From Campylobacter sp. VBCF_01 NA2 (GTDB lineage: Bacteria > Campylobacterota > Campylobacteria > Campylobacterales > Campylobacteraceae): 64,000 nucleotides of DNA. Of the stretch, positions 38,263-48,371 are shown piece by piece. Numbering within the stretch: the first letter of the stretch is position 1; each line of letters begins with the position of its first letter. The stretch spans positions 434,001 to 498,000 of the forward strand of contig NZ_CP115607.1 of assembly GCF_027797205.1 (NCBI RefSeq), given 5' to 3'. Made by a program: the position numbers and the translations under genes. The notes under the pieces are model-generated. The model saw only the letters and a list, made by a program, of their open reading frames with translations. It was not told the DNA's origin and did no database searches.

Positions 38263-39189
38263 ATGAAAAAATTTGTATTATTTGGTTTAATATTTGCAAT
38301 AATATTTGCAGACGAAGTTTCAAATTTAGAAACTTCTTGCGAAAAAGGCGACGGTAAAAGTTGCTATGAGCTTGGAATTTTGCACGGACAAAATAAAAAG
38401 GTAAAAAATGCTAGTAATGAAAATTCTATTTTATATCATCAAAAAGCTTGTGATAAAGAAATAGCCGAAGCTTGTTTTGAATTATCCGATTATTATAGGG
38501 TTGGTGTTTGGATAGAAAAAGATGAAGAAAAAGCAAAAGAGTTGTTTAAAAAATCTATGGATTTGCACAATATTGGTTGTGATAAAAATATAGGAAAAGA
38601 TTGCGAAGCATTGGCAAGTATGTATGAAATAAGTAATGGTATGGCAGATGAAGATTCTGATAAGGCAGAAGAATTATATAAAAAAGCTATTGATTTGTAT
38701 AAAATAGATTGTGATAAAAATAACGCAACGGCTTGTTTTGGATTAGGGATATTACACGAACAAGGCAGAGGAATAGAGAACGACTTAAAAACAGCATTAT
38801 CTTTTTATGAAAAATCTTGTGAAATGAAAAATGAAGACGCTTGTTATAGTTTGTATGTTATATATGAGACCGAAATGGAATTTAAAGATGAGAAAAAAGC
38901 CTATGATTACGCTATAAAATCTTGTGATTTTGGTAATTTCATAGCTTGTGATAGTTTAGGTTTTATGTATAACAATGACAATAATAAAACAGAATCTAGA
39001 AAGTATTATAAAAAATCTTGTGAATTTGGTTTTAATGATAATTGTAGTAAGGTTTGTTACGATTTAGGTTTAGAATACGATTACGATTATAAATCAGAAG
39101 GCTATAAAACAGAAGCTCAAAAATATTGCAAAAAAGCTTGTGAGCTTGGAGATAAAGGTAGTTGTGATAGTTACGAAAATTCTAAATAA
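38263..39189 (+). CDS. Secreted Sel1-like repeat protein, cysteine-rich
   Basis: A 308-residue protein with a signal peptide ending near residue 17 (MKKFVLFGLIFAIIFA) and about seven Sel1-like repeats. Each has the pattern AxxxYxxAxx.C..g....C..Lg..y with a paired cysteine (e.g. SCEMKNEDACYSL). This resembles the Helicobacter cysteine-rich Hcp proteins, which are exported and disulfide-stabilised. One repeat lacks the usual glycine spacing. AAAAGGATAAAA precedes the ATG. It is AT-rich and lies between a dead toxin and a palindromic repeat, so probably accessory. Confidence 0.85.
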   Translation: MKKFVLFGLIFAIIFADEVSNLETSCEKGDGKSCYELGILHGQNKKVKNASNENSILYHQKACDKEIAEACFELSDYYRVGVWIEKDEEKAKELFKKSMDLHNIGCDKNIGKDCEALASMYEISNGMADEDSDKAEELYKKAIDLYKIDCDKNNATACFGLGILHEQGRGIENDLKTALSFYEKSCEMKNEDACYSLYVIYETEMEFKDEKKAYDYAIKSCDFGNFIACDSLGFMYNNDNNKTESRKYYKKSCEFGFNDNCSKVCYDLGLEYDYDYKSEGYKTEAQKYCKKACELGDKGSCDSYENSK

Positions 39190-39200
39190 TTTTTAGATAG

Positions 39201-39270
39201 GTAGGGTGGGGCATCCTTGCCCACCGAAAAATTTGGCAACCTTAATGGTGGGCGAAACGCTCCACCCTAC
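39201..39270. repeat. Palindromic repeat with GTAGGGTGG ends
   Basis: GTAGGGTGG (39201-39209) is matched by CCACCCTAC (39262-39270), with an inner GGGCATCCTTGCCCACC-like segment. Related copies are at 42508 and 43571. Confidence 0.75.
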
Positions 39271-39398
39271 ATTTTAAATTTAATAGACAAAATATTTCAT
39301 TTCTTAGAAAAAGCATAAATTCATAGTAGTTTAAGTAATTTTTTTGTAAAATCAATCTCTTTTTTATTTAATAAATTTTTTGATGAAAGGAATTTACT

Positions 39399-39773
39399 GT
39401 GCCAACCATAAATCAATTGGTCAGAAAAGAGCGCAAAAAAGTGACTGTAAAGTCAAAATCACCTGCGCTAAAAGAGTGTCCTCAAAGACGCGGAGTTTGC
39501 ACCAGAGTTTATACAACAACTCCTAAAAAACCAAACTCAGCTTTGAGAAAAGTTGCCAAAGTAAGGCTAACAAGCGGTTTTGAAGTCATCAGCTATATCG
39601 GCGGTGAAGGTCATAACCTACAAGAACACAGCATTGTTCTAGTTCGCGGCGGTCGTGTAAAAGACTTACCGGGTGTTAAATATCACATTGTTCGTGGTGC
39701 GCTTGATACCGCAGGTGTCGCAAAAAGAACAGTTTCTAGATCTAAATACGGTGCTAAACGCCCTAAAAAATAG
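39399..39773 (+). CDS. rpsL: 30S ribosomal protein S12
   Basis: A protein of 124 residues with GTG start after AAAGGAA. The conserved [22 protein letters not shown] region (as two blocks) carries the unmutated lysines at the streptomycin-linked position. S12 controls decoding accuracy. It is the first gene of the str operon rpsL-rpsG-fusA; tuf does not follow fusA here. Confidence 0.98.
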   Translation: MPTINQLVRKERKKVTVKSKSPALKECPQRRGVCTRVYTTTPKKPNSALRKVAKVRLTSGFEVISYIGGEGHNLQEHSIVLVRGGRVKDLPGVKYHIVRGALDTAGVAKRTVSRSKYGAKRPKK

Positions 39774-39835
39774 TTTAGCTAAGACAGATTTAACCCTTAG
39801 TTTTGGTTAAATTTGAGTAAAATTTTCAAATTTGA

Positions 39836-40318
<483 letters not shown>

Positions 40319-40327
40319 GAGAAAACT

Positions 40328-42403
40328 ATGGCAAGAAAAACTCCACTTAATCGTGTTAGAAATATCGGAATTGCCGCTCATATCGACGCCGGTAAAACAA
40401 CAACAAGCGAAAGAATTCTATTTTTTACAGGTATGAGCCACAAAATCGGCGAGGTGCATGAGGGTGCTGCTACTATGGACTGGATGGAGCAAGAAAGAGA
40501 AAGAGGTATTACTATTACTTCTGCTGCGACTACTTGCTTTTGGAACGATCATCAAATCAACCTAATCGACACCCCAGGTCACGTTGATTTCACTATCGAA
40601 GTTGAACGCTCTATGCGTGTTTTAGATGGCGCTGTTTCTGTATTTTGTTCAGTTGGTGGTGTGCAACCACAAAGTGAGACCGTTTGGAGACAAGCGAACA
40701 AATACCAAGTCCCAAGAATTATTTTCGTAAATAAAATGGACCGCGTAGGCGCAAATTTCTTCAATGTCGAGCAACAAGTCCGCGATAGATTAAAAGCTAC
40801 ACCAGTTCCGATTCAAATTCCAATCGGTGCAGAAGACAACTTCAAAGGCGTAGTTGATTTAATCACTATGAAAGCCCTTACTTGGGACGATGCAAAAGGT
40901 CCAAGCGCACCAGAAGTAGGCGAAATTCCAGCTGAATTAAAAGAAAAAGCACAAGAATATCGCGATAAAATGATTGAAGCGGTTGCTGAGACTGATGAAG
41001 CTTTAATGGAAAAATATTTCGCAGGCGAAGAGCTAAGCGAGGCAGAGATTAAAGCCGGTATCAAAAAAGGCTGCCTAAGCCTAGCATTTTTCCCTATGAT
41101 GTGCGGAACAGCTTTCAAAAACAAAGGTGTTCAACCACTGCTTGACGCTGTCGTATGGTACCTACCAGCTCCAAACGAAGTTCCAGCTATCAAAGGCGTT
41201 TATGAGGACGGAAGCGAAGCGGAAGTTCTATCTACTGATGACGGCGAATTCGCAGGTCTTGGATTTAAGATTATGACTGACCCATTTGTCGGCCAGCTAA
41301 CTTTCGTTAGAATTTACCGCGGTATGTTAGAGAGCGGAAGCTATGTAATCAACTCTGGTAAAAACAAAAAAGAGCGTATCGGTCGTTTGCTTAGAATGCA
41401 CTCAAACAAACGCGAGGAAGTCAAAGAGCTTTACGCTGGCGAAATCGGTGCGATTGTGGGCCTAAAAGATACACTTACTGGTGATACACTAGCTAGCGAA
41501 AAAGATAAAGTTATCTTAGAGCGTATGGAATTCCCAGATCCAGTTATCAGCGTCGCAGTTGAGCCAAAAACAAAAGCAGACCAAGAGAAAATGGGTATCG
41601 CACTTCAAAAACTTGCACAAGAAGATCCAAGCTTCCGCGTAGCAACTGACGAAGAGAGCGGTCAAACAATCATTAGCGGTATGGGTGAGCTTCACCTTGA
41701 AATCATTGTCGATAGAATGCTACGCGAATTTAAGGTCGATGCAGAGGTTGGCCAACCACAAGTTGCTTACCGCGAAACTATCCGCAAATCTGTCGAGCAA
41801 GAATACAAATACGCTAAACAATCAGGCGGTCGCGGTCAATACGGCCATGTATATTTGCGCTTAGAGCCATTAGAGCCGGGTAGCGGATATGAGTTTGTCA
41901 ATGACATCAAAGGTGGTGCGATTCCAAAAGAATATATCCCAGCTGTCGATAAAGGTTGCCAAGAAGCTATGCAAAGTGGTGTTTTGGCTGGATACCCTGT
42001 CGAAGATGTCAAAGTTACAGTATTTGACGGAAGCTACCACGAAGTCGATAGCTCTGAAATGGCGTTTAAACTAGCCGCTTCAATGGGCTTTAAAGAGGGC
42101 GCACGCAAAGCTGGCGCAGTTATCTTAGAGCCTATGATGAAAGTCGAAGTTGAAACCCCAGAAGAGTATATGGGCGATGTAATCGGCGATTTAAACAAAC
42201 GCCGCGGCCAAGTAAATAACATGGGCGAACGCGGTGGAAATAAAATCATCGACGCTTTCTGCCCACTTTCAGAGATGTTTGGTTACTCAACTGACCTTCG
42301 TTCTCAAACACAAGGTAGAGCTACTTACTCAATGGAATTTGACCACTACGATGAAGTTCCAAAAAATGTAAGCGAAGAAATCATCAAAAAACGCAACGGC
42401 TAA
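40328..42403 (+). CDS. fusA: Elongation factor G
   Basis: A 691-residue translocase GTPase. G-domain motifs are [23 protein letters not shown] and [10 protein letters not shown]. Domain IV contains [11 protein letters not shown]. Length is normal. It lies 9 bases after rpsG with TAGGAG as ribosome site, and a strong terminator follows. Confidence 0.98.
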   Translation: MARKTPLNRVRNIGIAAHIDAGKTTTSERILFFTGMSHKIGEVHEGAATMDWMEQERERGITITSAATTCFWNDHQINLIDTPGHVDFTIEVERSMRVLDGAVSVFCSVGGVQPQSETVWRQANKYQVPRIIFVNKMDRVGANFFNVEQQVRDRLKATPVPIQIPIGAEDNFKGVVDLITMKALTWDDAKGPSAPEVGEIPAELKEKAQEYRDKMIEAVAETDEALMEKYFAGEELSEAEIKAGIKKGCLSLAFFPMMCGTAFKNKGVQPLLDAVVWYLPAPNEVPAIKGVYEDGSEAEVLSTDDGEFAGLGFKIMTDPFVGQLTFVRIYRGMLESGSYVINSGKNKKERIGRLLRMHSNKREEVKELYAGEIGAIVGLKDTLTGDTLASEKDKVILERMEFPDPVISVAVEPKTKADQEKMGIALQKLAQEDPSFRVATDEESGQTIISGMGELHLEIIVDRMLREFKVDAEVGQPQVAYRETIRKSVEQEYKYAKQSGGRGQYGHVYLRLEPLEPGSGYEFVNDIKGGAIPKEYIPAVDKGCQEAMQSGVLAGYPVEDVKVTVFDGSYHEVDSSEMAFKLAASMGFKEGARKAGAVILEPMMKVEVETPEEYMGDVIGDLNKRRGQVNNMGERGGNKIIDAFCPLSEMFGYSTDLRSQTQGRATYSMEFDHYDEVPKNVSEEIIKKRNG

Positions 42404-42429
42404 TTTTAGCTAGTTTTAATACTTTTTAA

Positions 42430-42470
42430 GCGGAGAATTCGGCGAATTTGCTGAATTCTTCGCTTTTTTT
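42430..42470 (+). terminator. str operon terminator
   Basis: GCGGAGAATTC pairs with GAATTCTTCGC (one wobble) around a 12-base loop, followed by seven T. Confidence 0.9.
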
Positions 42471-42507
42471 ATGCTTTAATTTTGCTATTAATTAAATTTA
42501 TAAAAGC

Positions 42508-42535
42508 GTAGGGTGGGCAAGGATGCTCACCCTAC
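42508..42535. repeat. Short palindromic repeat, GTAGGGTG/CACCCTAC
   Basis: GTAGGGTG-GGCAAGGATGCT-CACCCTAC, a compact relative of the repeat at 39201-39270. Confidence 0.75.
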
Positions 42536-42597
42536 AAATAAAGTAGAAATAATTTTGCAATTTAAAATCTCTTTGCTTGTATTAAAAAGGAAATAAA

Positions 42598-43569
42598 ATG
42601 GAAAATTGGAAAATTAAATTGTTTATAATAGGAACCTATATTTTAATAGTATCTTATTATGTTTTTTACAAAAATTATAACATTGCCAACGAAAGAGAAC
42701 AAGACAGACAAGATAGGGAGTATTTTTATAATCATAACGCAACATTTGAAGAAATCACGGAAAATGGCAAAGTAAGCGTTAAAGAGTTGGTGGAGCGAAA
42801 TTTAAGAGACCATTTACAAAAATTGTATAAGCTTGATAATTTTAGTAAAGATGAAATTGAGATAATGAGACACAAAAGGGGCGATTGGAAACTTAGCCAT
42901 ACGCATTCAGCATACCAAACCTGCACATTGTATAATAGCAGCAAGACAAAATGTAGATTTTGGAAAATAGATAAAAATTTAAATTTAGAAAAATTGATGA
43001 ATATCGTATCTAAAATTTGCGATAACAATGGTAGTGTTAAAGCAAATTATGAAGAAATTTTAAAAAGCAATCCGCTACCAAAAAAAGAGTTATTTGACCC
43101 GTTTGCACAAAAAGATTTAATCGATGAAAACGGAGATTTTATAGAAAATTTTATATATATCAGACCTTATGTGTATGACGGGGGATTTGAGATTGACTTT
43201 TTTACTAATTATGCGTTTATAGAAAAAAGAAATAAGCGATACTATGTGCTTATTCCACAAAATCTGTATTTTAATATTTTTGCGTCAGAATTATTAGACG
43301 ATAGAATTAGTTTTAAAGAAGTTTGCAGATACTACGAACAAATTCACGATAAAACAATAGATGAACTAGAAGAAATTTACTATTTCAAAAATATAGCAAT
43401 CCACGATAAAAGCTATACGGCTAAGATTGCAGATTACGAAAGATTTTCGGAAGCACGAAGGCGTGGCGAATGGGGTATTCGAAACACTACTGAATGGAAA
43501 GACAAAATTAACAAGATAAAAAATTTAGAAAATAAACTTCAATATAAAGGAGATAACGATGAGTTTTAG
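42598..43569 (+). CDS. Unknown membrane-anchored protein, 323 aa
   Basis: The ATG follows AAAAGGAAAT. One membrane helix near the N-terminus (about residues 8-25) is followed by a soluble, highly charged domain with YYEQIHDKTIDELEEIYYF and an end-terminal coiled-like KINKIKNLENKL. I do not recognise a family or catalytic motif. The gene is very AT-rich and its stop codon directly abuts a GTAGGGTGGGC repeat; another copy lies 60 bases upstream. It looks like an accessory gene bounded by repeats. Confidence 0.6.
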   Translation: MENWKIKLFIIGTYILIVSYYVFYKNYNIANEREQDRQDREYFYNHNATFEEITENGKVSVKELVERNLRDHLQKLYKLDNFSKDEIEIMRHKRGDWKLSHTHSAYQTCTLYNSSKTKCRFWKIDKNLNLEKLMNIVSKICDNNGSVKANYEEILKSNPLPKKELFDPFAQKDLIDENGDFIENFIYIRPYVYDGGFEIDFFTNYAFIEKRNKRYYVLIPQNLYFNIFASELLDDRISFKEVCRYYEQIHDKTIDELEEIYYFKNIAIHDKSYTAKIADYERFSEARRRGEWGIRNTTEWKDKINKIKNLENKLQYKGDNDEF

Positions 43570-43570
43570 C

Positions 43571-43611
43571 GTAGGGTGGGCATCCTTGCCCACCAAAAAA
43601 TTTAGCAACCC
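43571..43611. repeat. GTAGGGTGGGC repeat, single arm
   Basis: GTAGGGTGGGCATCCTTGCC followed by CACCAAAAAATTTAGCAACCC, matching the left two thirds of the 39201 copy but without the mirrored right end. Confidence 0.7.
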
Positions 43612-43614
43612 TAT

Positions 43615-43754
43615 TGTCATTGCGAGACGGCGTAGCCGTCGTGGCAATCCAGTAAAATTTAGAGCGAATTTAAAATTTATCAAATTTTATTGTGAATTAA
43701 AATTTTTTTAAATTTCTCTGGATTGCTTCGTCGCTGTCGCTTCTCGCAATGACA
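43615..43754. repeat. 140-bp MITE-like element, TGTCATTGCGAG ends
   Basis: A perfect 12-bp terminal inverted repeat (TGTCATTGCGAG with CTCGCAATGACA) and an inner 9-bp inverted repeat (GCAATCCAG with CTGGATTGC). The interior is AT-rich and non-coding. Confidence 0.8.
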
Positions 43755-43824
43755 GATTAAAGCGAATTTGTAAATTTAAACAAAAAATCGCTAGAATTTA
43801 CCTAATTTTTCAAAAGGAAAAACA

Positions 43825-44352
43825 ATGAGTTTTAAGTTTAAAGAAGCCAAAATATCGGACTTAGATAGCGTTTTAAAGCCGTTTTCAAGCATAGGAAAAG
43901 AGTGGATGCTAGTTAGCAGCGGCACTAGCGAAAAATACCCACACTACAACACAATGACAGCCTCATGGGGCGGATTTGGCTATCTTTGGGAAAAGCCAGT
44001 AGCGCACATCTACATCCGCCCGCAACGCCACACCTTCAAATTCAGCGAAAAAGGCGAGCTTATGAGCCTTTCGTTTTTTGAGCCTGGACACAAAAAGGCT
44101 CTGGCATATTGTGGCAAAATCAGTGGAAAAGACGAGGATAAGGTCGCAAATTGTGGCTTAAATTCGGTTTTGTTAGAGCGGGATTTAATCGGTTTTGAAG
44201 AGGCAAATTTGATACTAAAATGCAAAAAACTCTACACTTCGTATTTTAAAGAAGAGAATTTCATAAGCTCGCAAGAGCCTGAAATGTGGTATTCTAACAA
44301 GGATTTTCATAGAATTTACATTTGTGAAATTTTGGGATTTTACACAAAATAA
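43825..44352 (+). CDS. Flavin reductase-like (FMN-binding split barrel) protein
   Basis: A 175-residue single-domain protein with AAAAGGAAAAAC before the ATG. NTMTASWGGFGYLWEKPVAHIYIRP (seen as two blocks) and SLSFFEPGHKKALAYCG match the flavin reductase-like split-barrel family, with the T-M-T-A-S-W motif contacting FMN. The partner oxidoreductase is unknown. A flavodoxin gene lies convergently next to it. Confidence 0.85.
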   Translation: MSFKFKEAKISDLDSVLKPFSSIGKEWMLVSSGTSEKYPHYNTMTASWGGFGYLWEKPVAHIYIRPQRHTFKFSEKGELMSLSFFEPGHKKALAYCGKISGKDEDKVANCGLNSVLLERDLIGFEEANLILKCKKLYTSYFKEENFISSQEPEMWYSNKDFHRIYICEILGFYTK

Positions 44353-44413
44353 ATTTTAAAATTTAAAGCTAAAAGTGGCGAGCTTTCGCCACTTTGATTA
44401 AAATTCCGCCACT

Positions 44414-44437
44414 AAATTTCGCGGCGCAGTATCCCCC
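44414..44437 (-). repeat. Intergenic copy of GATACTGCGCC repeat
   Basis: Minus strand reads GGGGGATACTGCGCCGCGAA, in the gap between the flavin-binding protein gene and flavodoxin. Confidence 0.65.
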
Positions 44438-44450
44438 AAACTAGATAAAT

Positions 44451-44942
44451 TTACGCCAAATTTGGCTTGATTTGCTCCACCCACGCGCTAATTCTAGAAT
44501 CCGTCAAATCGCTTTGGTTGTCGTTATCTAGGGCAAGGCCTACGAATTTGCCATCTTTGACAGCGTTGCTAGCGTCAAACTCATACCCCTCAGTGCTCAC
44601 CGCACCCACGATTACGGCGCCTTTTGCGACGAAATTTTCGTATAATTCCGCCATTGCGTTGCAGTAGGCGTCCGAGTAGCTAGCGCTATCGCCCATGCCA
44701 AAAATCGCCACGGTTTTGCCCGTAACTTCAAGAGCGCTAAAATCGAAGCTCGCCCAATCGTCCTGCAACTCGCCGTCGTTCCAAGTCGAGCTTCCTACGA
44801 TGAGCGAGCTGTATTTGCCAAGCTCGCTAGGGGCGATGTCAGCGACATTTACGACCTCGTTTTCAGTGCCAAGTTGCGCTGAAATCGCCTTTGCGGCGTC
44901 CTCTGTGTTGCCCATAGAGCTACCAAAAATAATTCCTACCAT
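44451..44942 (-). CDS. fldA: Flavodoxin
   Basis: A 163-residue acidic electron carrier. The FMN phosphate loop GIIFGSSMGNTEDAA is at the N-terminus. Isoalloxazine-binding loops are SSTWNDGELQDDW and GMGDSASYSDAYC. In Campylobacterota, flavodoxin is the acceptor for pyruvate and 2-oxoglutarate oxidoreductases. AAAGGAT precedes the ATG, and an unknown gene lies 3 bases upstream in the same direction. Confidence 0.95.
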   Translation of the reverse strand: MVGIIFGSSMGNTEDAAKAISAQLGTENEVVNVADIAPSELGKYSSLIVGSSTWNDGELQDDWASFDFSALEVTGKTVAIFGMGDSASYSDAYCNAMAELYENFVAKGAVIVGAVSTEGYEFDASNAVKDGKFVGLALDNDNQSDLTDSRISAWVEQIKPNLA

Positions 44943-44945
44943 GTT

Positions 44946-45692
44946 TTATCCTTTCAAAAAAATTTTATTATTTATGCTGTAAGGGACGAGTTTGAGAGTG
45001 AAATCCGGCGCGAAAGAGTGGGATTTGACTTCGATATGACGGCGAAAATGCTCGCTTCTAGGATAGACTAGATATAGCGTGTCTAGATTTAGGTGCGAAT
45101 TTTGCGAGATTGCAAGGGCGATGTCGCTTTGAATACCTGCGCCGTTTGCGTCGCCAACCTGCCTAAAAAAGGGCAAAATTCCAAGGCGAAATTCGCCCTT
45201 TTGTATGACGATAACCTCGCCATTTAGCGAGATTTGGCAGTTTTTGTTTTTGTATGAAATTTTGTCAAACACGAAATTTTTAAATCCGCTTGAAGCGTCG
45301 AAATTAATGCCAAATTCGCCGTTGTTTTGGAGTAGGGCGATGATTTTGGCGACTTTGAGTTTTGGTAAGCTCGCGCAAAGTGGAGCCTTTTTGCCCTGTA
45401 AAAATGAGTAAATGATTAAATTTGAAGTAAGGCAAAATTTGGTTGTTTTTTTGAAATTTAGGCTGTTTTTGGCGAGTGAAAATTTGATAAATTTATCAAA
45501 AATTTGGCGAATTTTGGTGCAATTACGGCTAAATTTATGCGGGATTTGATAAGCGCTACCAAGATTTGCGTTATACAGCGTCAAAAAAATTTGGCAAATT
45601 TGCTCTTTGCAAAATGGTTTAAAAATATCTGGCACGAAATCTTTGTTTCCAGCAAAGCCGAAAATTTCGTTATTTGGTGTGAAATTTTTCAT
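44946..45692 (-). CDS. Conserved hypothetical protein upstream of fldA
   Basis: A 248-residue basic soluble protein with no signal peptide or catalytic motif that I recognise. The C-terminal half (GEFRLGILPFFRQVGDANGAG, DTLYLVYPRSEHFRRHIEVKS, each a block) looks conserved and may bind nucleic acid or act as a nuclease-like domain; this is only a guess. It is 3 bases from fldA and cotranscribed. A similar unknown gene sits beside fldA in C. jejuni, as I recall. Confidence 0.65.
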   Translation of the reverse strand: MKNFTPNNEIFGFAGNKDFVPDIFKPFCKEQICQIFLTLYNANLGSAYQIPHKFSRNCTKIRQIFDKFIKFSLAKNSLNFKKTTKFCLTSNLIIYSFLQGKKAPLCASLPKLKVAKIIALLQNNGEFGINFDASSGFKNFVFDKISYKNKNCQISLNGEVIVIQKGEFRLGILPFFRQVGDANGAGIQSDIALAISQNSHLNLDTLYLVYPRSEHFRRHIEVKSHSFAPDFTLKLVPYSINNKIFLKG

Positions 45693-45813
45693 CGCTAACC
45701 TTTTGTATTTTGATATTTGATATTATTATAGTGGATTGTAGATTAAATTTAACTGATACCAAATATCATAAAAGCAAAAATTTCACACTAAATTTTGAAA
45801 TTTCACGCAAATT

Positions 45814-48024
45814 TTAGAGTTTGACGACCTTACTTCCAAAACCCCCTTCGTTCGGGGCTCCGTCGCGGAAATCTTTCACGCTTGGGTGTGATTTGAGAAA
45901 CTCTTTTACGGCGTAGGCTAGTTTGCCAGTGCCGATTCCATGCTTTACGATAACCTCGTCAAAGCCCATTACAAGGCTTTGGCTGATGAATTTATCAAGG
46001 CGCGTTATCGCCTCATCGGCGCGTAGTCCGTGCAGATCTAACACTAGCGAGGCTTCGCGCGGTTTTTCGACCTTTATGCTGATTTTATTTGGCGCTGGGG
46101 CTGGCTGATTTCCGCTTAGTTTTAGCATATCGCGTGGCACACGAAGCCTTATTCCGTCGCTTTCAATCATCGCCATAGTTTTGTTTAGGCTTACGATTTC
46201 GCCCTTGATTTTGCCGTATTTTACGCGATCGCCGACCTTGAAATCCACAGGCTCGCTGGCACTAAATTCCGGTTTAGAAATCGCCTTAACTAGCTCGTTT
46301 GCGTGGTTTATAGCGCGTTGCTTTTCTTTGGTATCATTTAGCCTAACCGTGCGTTTGGCCTCGCTTATAGCGTGGTAATACTCGTTTTCTAGCCTAGAAA
46401 TCGTGGCAGCTAGCTCGTTTTGTGCGTTTTCTTTTTGCTCTTTTAGCGTGGCAGTTAGGGCGTCGAGTTTGCGCTCTTTTTGCTCGGTGGCGATTAGTTT
46501 TTGCTTTAATTCTAGCTCTAAATTTATCGCTTTTGAGATTGCTTCGTTTAAATTCTCTTTATTTTCGCCGTAATTTTGGCGCGCGGCTGCGACTAAATTT
46601 TGCGCTATGCCGTAACGAAGCGCTGTTTCAAAGGCATAAGACTTGCCGATAATGCCCTTTAAAAATTCGTATTTTGGGACGCTGTTTTTCTCATCATACA
46701 GCGCGGCGATTAGCTCGACATTGGCGTCTTTTGCCAAAAGCATTGCGAGGCGTTTGTGGTGGGTGGTGATGACCATTTTGATATCGTTTTGCATGAGACG
46801 CTCTATCATCGCGCTATACAGGCTCGCAGCCTCCTCGAAATCAGTTCCTAGCTCGATTTCATCGACACCCACAATCATATCCTTGCGCCCAAAAAGCTTG
46901 CTAAATGCGACCATGCGCCCAGCAAATGTGGAGATATCGTTTTTGGCATTTTGCGGATCTTCCATGATTAGCTCAAATTCCTTAAACGAGCCAATCTTGC
47001 TTTTTTGGGCGCAAATTCGCATAGGAAGCAGGTATTTGCCTAGCAGGCACGCACTCATTATGCTTTTTAAAAGCATGGATTTTCCGCCGGCATTTACGCC
47101 AGTAATCAGCAAAATTTTGCCACGAAATTCCACGCTGATTTTTTTAGGATTTTTTAGCGCAGGGTGTGCAAATTCGCTAATTACTATATCTTTTGAACTA
47201 TCGGCTAGCACGATTTCGTAGTCATTTGCTCTCATCATCTGCGCTCTTGCGATAAGTCCGTCGATTTCGTCGAAAGCTAAGTTTATAAATTTCAAAAACG
47301 GCAAATTTTTGGTGAAATTTGAACTAATTATTTTACAATGCTCGAAAATGATTTCTTCTTTTTTATCCAAAATCGCACTTTGAGCCGATTTGAGCGCGGT
47401 TACAGCATCGGGTGCGACATAAAAATACCCATTGGCCGAGCGCCCCAAAACTGCGCCTTTTAGCGCGTGGTTAAATCCGCCCCGCACCAAAAGCGTCTCG
47501 CTGTCGTTGATATAGTGAATCTGCGTGTCGGCTAGGTAGGGCGAAATGGATTTTGTGTAGATTAGCTTTTTTAGGGTTTGATTAATCTCTTCGCGCTTGA
47601 TTTTGTAAGCCTCATTTAGCGCGATGAAACGCTCATCGACGCTGTCTTTGAAGGCGCCGTTTTCGTCAAAATAGTCTTTTATGGCTTTTATGCTATCTGG
47701 AATTTCGATTTTATCAAGGTATGCGCGCAGTTTTCCTTCGAAGTTTTGCCTTTTTAGATACAAAAAATAGCGGATAATCTTGCTAAATTCGTAAATTTCG
47801 CTTATGTGAAGCACGGCGTGTTTGCCAAGGCGCATTAGCGCGTCATCGAGATTAGCGATAGTTTCGCAAGGATTTATGTCAAATTTAGCGAATTCATTTA
47901 TTTTTTCGAAATTTATCTTGCTATCGCCGTGCAAAAATAGCGGTTTTTCGCGCGCCAAATATGAGTTAAATTTCGCCAAATACTCGCTTAAATCGAGTTT
48001 TTTAAACAGCTCGTCTATGTTCAT
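45814..48024 (-). CDS. mutS2: MutS2 DNA mismatch-like endonuclease
   Basis: 736 residues from the ATG at 48024, which overlaps the upstream stop (ATGA). The MutS-type core leads to an ABC ATPase: Walker A ITGVNAGGKSMLL (about residue 315) and Walker B VGVDEIELGTDFEEA. A long coiled-coil (EKERKLDALTATLKEQK-like) is followed by a C-terminal Smr nuclease domain (VLDLHGLRADEAI, IVKHGIGTGKLAYAV). In Helicobacter and other bacteria MutS2 suppresses homologous recombination or acts on collided ribosomes. Campylobacterota lack MutS1/MutL repair. Confidence 0.95.
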   Translation of the reverse strand: MNIDELFKKLDLSEYLAKFNSYLAREKPLFLHGDSKINFEKINEFAKFDINPCETIANLDDALMRLGKHAVLHISEIYEFSKIIRYFLYLKRQNFEGKLRAYLDKIEIPDSIKAIKDYFDENGAFKDSVDERFIALNEAYKIKREEINQTLKKLIYTKSISPYLADTQIHYINDSETLLVRGGFNHALKGAVLGRSANGYFYVAPDAVTALKSAQSAILDKKEEIIFEHCKIISSNFTKNLPFLKFINLAFDEIDGLIARAQMMRANDYEIVLADSSKDIVISEFAHPALKNPKKISVEFRGKILLITGVNAGGKSMLLKSIMSACLLGKYLLPMRICAQKSKIGSFKEFELIMEDPQNAKNDISTFAGRMVAFSKLFGRKDMIVGVDEIELGTDFEEAASLYSAMIERLMQNDIKMVITTHHKRLAMLLAKDANVELIAALYDEKNSVPKYEFLKGIIGKSYAFETALRYGIAQNLVAAARQNYGENKENLNEAISKAINLELELKQKLIATEQKERKLDALTATLKEQKENAQNELAATISRLENEYYHAISEAKRTVRLNDTKEKQRAINHANELVKAISKPEFSASEPVDFKVGDRVKYGKIKGEIVSLNKTMAMIESDGIRLRVPRDMLKLSGNQPAPAPNKISIKVEKPREASLVLDLHGLRADEAITRLDKFISQSLVMGFDEVIVKHGIGTGKLAYAVKEFLKSHPSVKDFRDGAPNEGGFGSKVVKL

Positions 48025-48362
48025 AATTCGCACTCTTTAATCTCGTAAATTTTGCCGTTGTATGGGTGTGGAGCGTCTTTTTTGGCGATGAAGGAATTTA
48101 GCGAAAACGAGTAGGTAAAATGCGCGCTCTCCACGCTCTCGCCACGGCATTTCACGCTTTTTCCAGCATTAAAGGCATTTACGATTTGCTGGGAATTTTT
48201 AGCAAAATTTGCGCTAAAATTTTCGTAAAAATAGGCGCTACCTCCCACGCATAAAATAATTGCAGTAAGCAAAATTTTAAATTTTGCATTTAAAATTTTA
48301 TTATCCACGAAAAAAATCGCCACTATGAATAAAAAAGCAAAAATAAAAATCAAAAATCGCAC
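48021..48362 (-). CDS. Small membrane protein, unknown
   Basis: 113 residues with two N-terminal membrane helices (residues 2-19 and 31-48), then a short external domain containing two cysteines (KSVKCRGES and KECEL). I do not recognise the family. It sits 9 bases after murC and overlaps mutS2 by 4 bases, so it is in the murC-mutS2 transcript. Confidence 0.65.
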   Translation of the reverse strand: MRFLIFIFAFLFIVAIFFVDNKILNAKFKILLTAIILCVGGSAYFYENFSANFAKNSQQIVNAFNAGKSVKCRGESVESAHFTYSFSLNSFIAKKDAPHPYNGKIYEIKECEL

Positions 48363-48371
48363 AACTTTTCC